Shown piece after piece: positions 62,655 to 64,000 of a DNA stretch of 64,000 bases. Where the stretch lies: contig OY783203.1 in NCBI GenBank assembly GCA_963678705.1, forward strand, positions 18,086,535-18,150,534, in the 5' to 3' direction. The notes below the pieces were generated by a model. It was not told where the DNA came from. It worked only from the letters and a program-made list of their open reading frames with translations, and made no database searches. The translations under genes and the position numbers were made by a program. How positions within the stretch are numbered: the stretch's first letter is position 1; the number at the start of each line of letters is the position of its first letter. Source of the stretch: Panorpa germanica (Eukaryota > Arthropoda > Insecta > Mecoptera > Panorpidae).

Positions 62655-63125
62655 AGGCGGTATGTATATGAGAACAAAGACGTGGTTAAGAGACTTAAGG
62701 GTGGTAAGATGGACAGGCTTTATAGTGATTAGAAAAGATAGGGATGGTAGAGGAGAAGGGGTAGCCTTGATGGTAATAAATTCAGGAAAGAAAAAGAACA
62801 TGAAGATCACGGCACTCTTCAAGAGTGCAAGATTTAGCTAAGGTTTGCCGGGAAAACTAGTTTCGTTACTAAACAAATTGTTTGAGAGGAGAAAGAGACA
62901 CTTTTGGTTTACAGACAAAAAAGAAGAAAAAATTTTAAGAGAGAAAGGGTTGGTCGGTATGTCTTGCCATCGATAGGATACAAAGCCTAGGAGTTAATTT
63001 ATGAGAGCAGTAGTGGGTTAGTTTTCTTGGAATTTATGGTCGAGAAAGTGGAAAAGCAGAAGATATGGCAAAAAAAGGATTGGGGTTCAAAATATTAAGA
63101 GAAAAAGAAAATGTTTAAGCCCGAT
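62655..63125 (+). pseudogene. Non-LTR endonuclease-domain remnant (R1-like)
   Basis: Plus-strand frames give TWLRDLRVVRWTGFIVIRKD then RDGRGEGVALMVINSGKKK. This is the apurinic-endonuclease-like motif (TWL...Y...RKDR.GRGGGVA...V) at the start of non-LTR ORF2. Degraded sequence follows, with KWKSRRYGKKRIGVQNIKRK. The GGGVA motif has one Gly changed to Glu. No reverse transcriptase follows. It is probably from the R1-like family, whose C-termini lie elsewhere in the window. Confidence 0.62.
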
Positions 63126-63355
63126 TTTTTAATACTGAGGTAACGATGGATTATTATAAATCTCGATTGATTGATACTTTTGTTTCACAGCGCTAATTTT
63201 AGTTTAGTTTAGTTCAGTGTTTAACAAAAGTAGAATTGAAGAAAACATTTTTGAGTTTAATACCATAACTGTAGTGCAAATGACTTTTAAAAAATCGGCT
63301 TATATTGTTATAACATAGTAACTGATAATAAGACTGGTTACAGCATTTCGTAATA
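63126..63355. other. No gene recognised
   Basis: Unassigned AT-rich DNA. Confidence 0.4.
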
Positions 63356-63756
63356 CCGCGGTACCTCGAGTTACGAACATAATTCGTTCTTTGACTACGT
63401 TCGTGGAAAAGTAAAGCCTTCTCGCATATTTAGGACTGTCTAAAACTATCTCAAGTATCTCAAGTTTTATAATTCCAAGCTAACAAATTTTTCTACTTCT
63501 TCTAACACTTTGCTTCGATAATATAGACTCCTTTAGCCACATGAACTGTCCTTATCTTTAATCATTAATATCGTAGAGATTTATTTACTTATATCGTACT
63601 GTTTAGCGAATAAAAAACAAGAACGCTATTACGCTTAGGCTTCTTTACACCACTGTCACTGAGCGAAAACGCTTATGCGTTCGTAACCCGAGACATAGTA
63701 CACAAGTCAAGTTAAATTCTTCTCCTAAATTGTGTTCGTGACCCGAGGTACCACTG
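63356..63756. mobile_element. pogo/Tigger-like MITE
   Basis: The left end CCGCGGTACCTCGAGTTACGAAC and the right end, reverse-complemented (CAGTGGTACCTCGGGTCACGAAC), are the classic CAGTGGTACCTCG terminus of pogo/Tigger elements. TA flanks both sides (63354-63355, 63757-63758). The second pair GCGTTCGTAACCCGAGACATAG (63675) is an internal repeat of the terminus. No transposase remains. Confidence 0.8.
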
Positions 63757-64000
63757 TAAAATGATACTAAATTCAAGTACTGTAAATGGATGAGTACTTA
63801 CAGGGTGGCGGCGTCGACACCATAAAGGCAGCGGTCTGGAAGGTGCGCATATACCTATGAAGCACTTAGAGACCTAGAAAGTCATACGAACCATTAAAAA
63901 ATGCGTAATATTTATAAGCTCAACAATTTTTTATTCTTATTGATAAAAAATGTATTATTTTTTATTATATTTTAATTATTATTAATTATTGTCGAGTAAG
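63757..64000. other. No gene; possible element start at 63799
   Basis: ACAGGGTGGCGGCGTCGACACC begins a GC-richer stretch that could be the left end of a hAT-type element. Its continuation turns AT-rich and leaves the window unresolved. Confidence 0.35.

Noticed and set aside
1-64000. CRISPR array, prokaryotic operons, ribosome binding sites
   Set aside because: No regularly spaced identical repeats; gene density, AT content and element types are those of a eukaryotic genome.
1-64000. LTR retrotransposon or endogenous virus
   Set aside because: No paired LTRs, primer-binding site, protease or integrase motifs were found.

Overview
This window looks like intergenic, or possibly long-intron, DNA from an insect-type genome. 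It is strongly AT-rich, open frames are short and mostly meaningless, and I found no host gene, no rRNA and no genuine tRNA gene. Nearly all the recognisable information is transposable-element debris: mariner and non-LTR (I-like, R1-like, Jockey-like) coding remnants, a tRNA-derived SINE family, and many short inverted-repeat elements with readable target-site duplications (TSDs). The order of the host cannot be fixed from sequence alone; 'arthropod, most likely insect' is an inference from the families present. Families I could not name are labelled A to H for cross-reference.

Layout. 0-8 kb: first copies of families H, A, B and C, SINEs, a hAT-type MITE (5505-6002). 8-13.6 kb: a decayed mariner, a complete non-autonomous hAT (8566-10270) that holds a Harbinger-like element, a second mariner pseudogene, a TTAA-flanked MITE and a Harbinger-like MITE. 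15-25.6 kb: another mariner tail, a hAT with a family-B element inside it, and MITEs of families B and E and of the TTAA type. 28-36 kb: a foldback element with a 14-bp TSD, family A, R1-like and I-like fragments. 37.6-48.2 kb: a Harbinger-like MITE, several I-like LINE 3' ends, a Jockey-like 3' end, and a mariner interrupted by a hAT MITE. 48.8-54.7 kb: a common CTAGCTGT-type repeat, an R1-like insertion with a long TSD, and a series of foldback hAT/Harbinger/mariner pieces. 55.1-56.4 kb: the one convincing open reading frame, a 204-residue protein with a cysteine-rich CXC-like domain, enclosed by ~100-bp terminal inverted repeats. 57-64 kb: more R1-like pieces, a 'half-LINE' (ORF1 joined to a LINE 3' end), an R1-like endonuclease fragment and a pogo/Tigger-like MITE.

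The elements do not form a working system. They form a layered record: LINE fragments inside SINEs, MITEs inside hATs, hAT MITEs inside mariners and Harbinger-like elements. The most distinctive items are the CXC-protein element at 55.1 kb and its possible 191-bp relative at 54.5 kb, the 14-bp-TSD foldback at 29.1 kb, the half-LINE at 59.7-60.9 kb, and the tRNA-derived SINE family.
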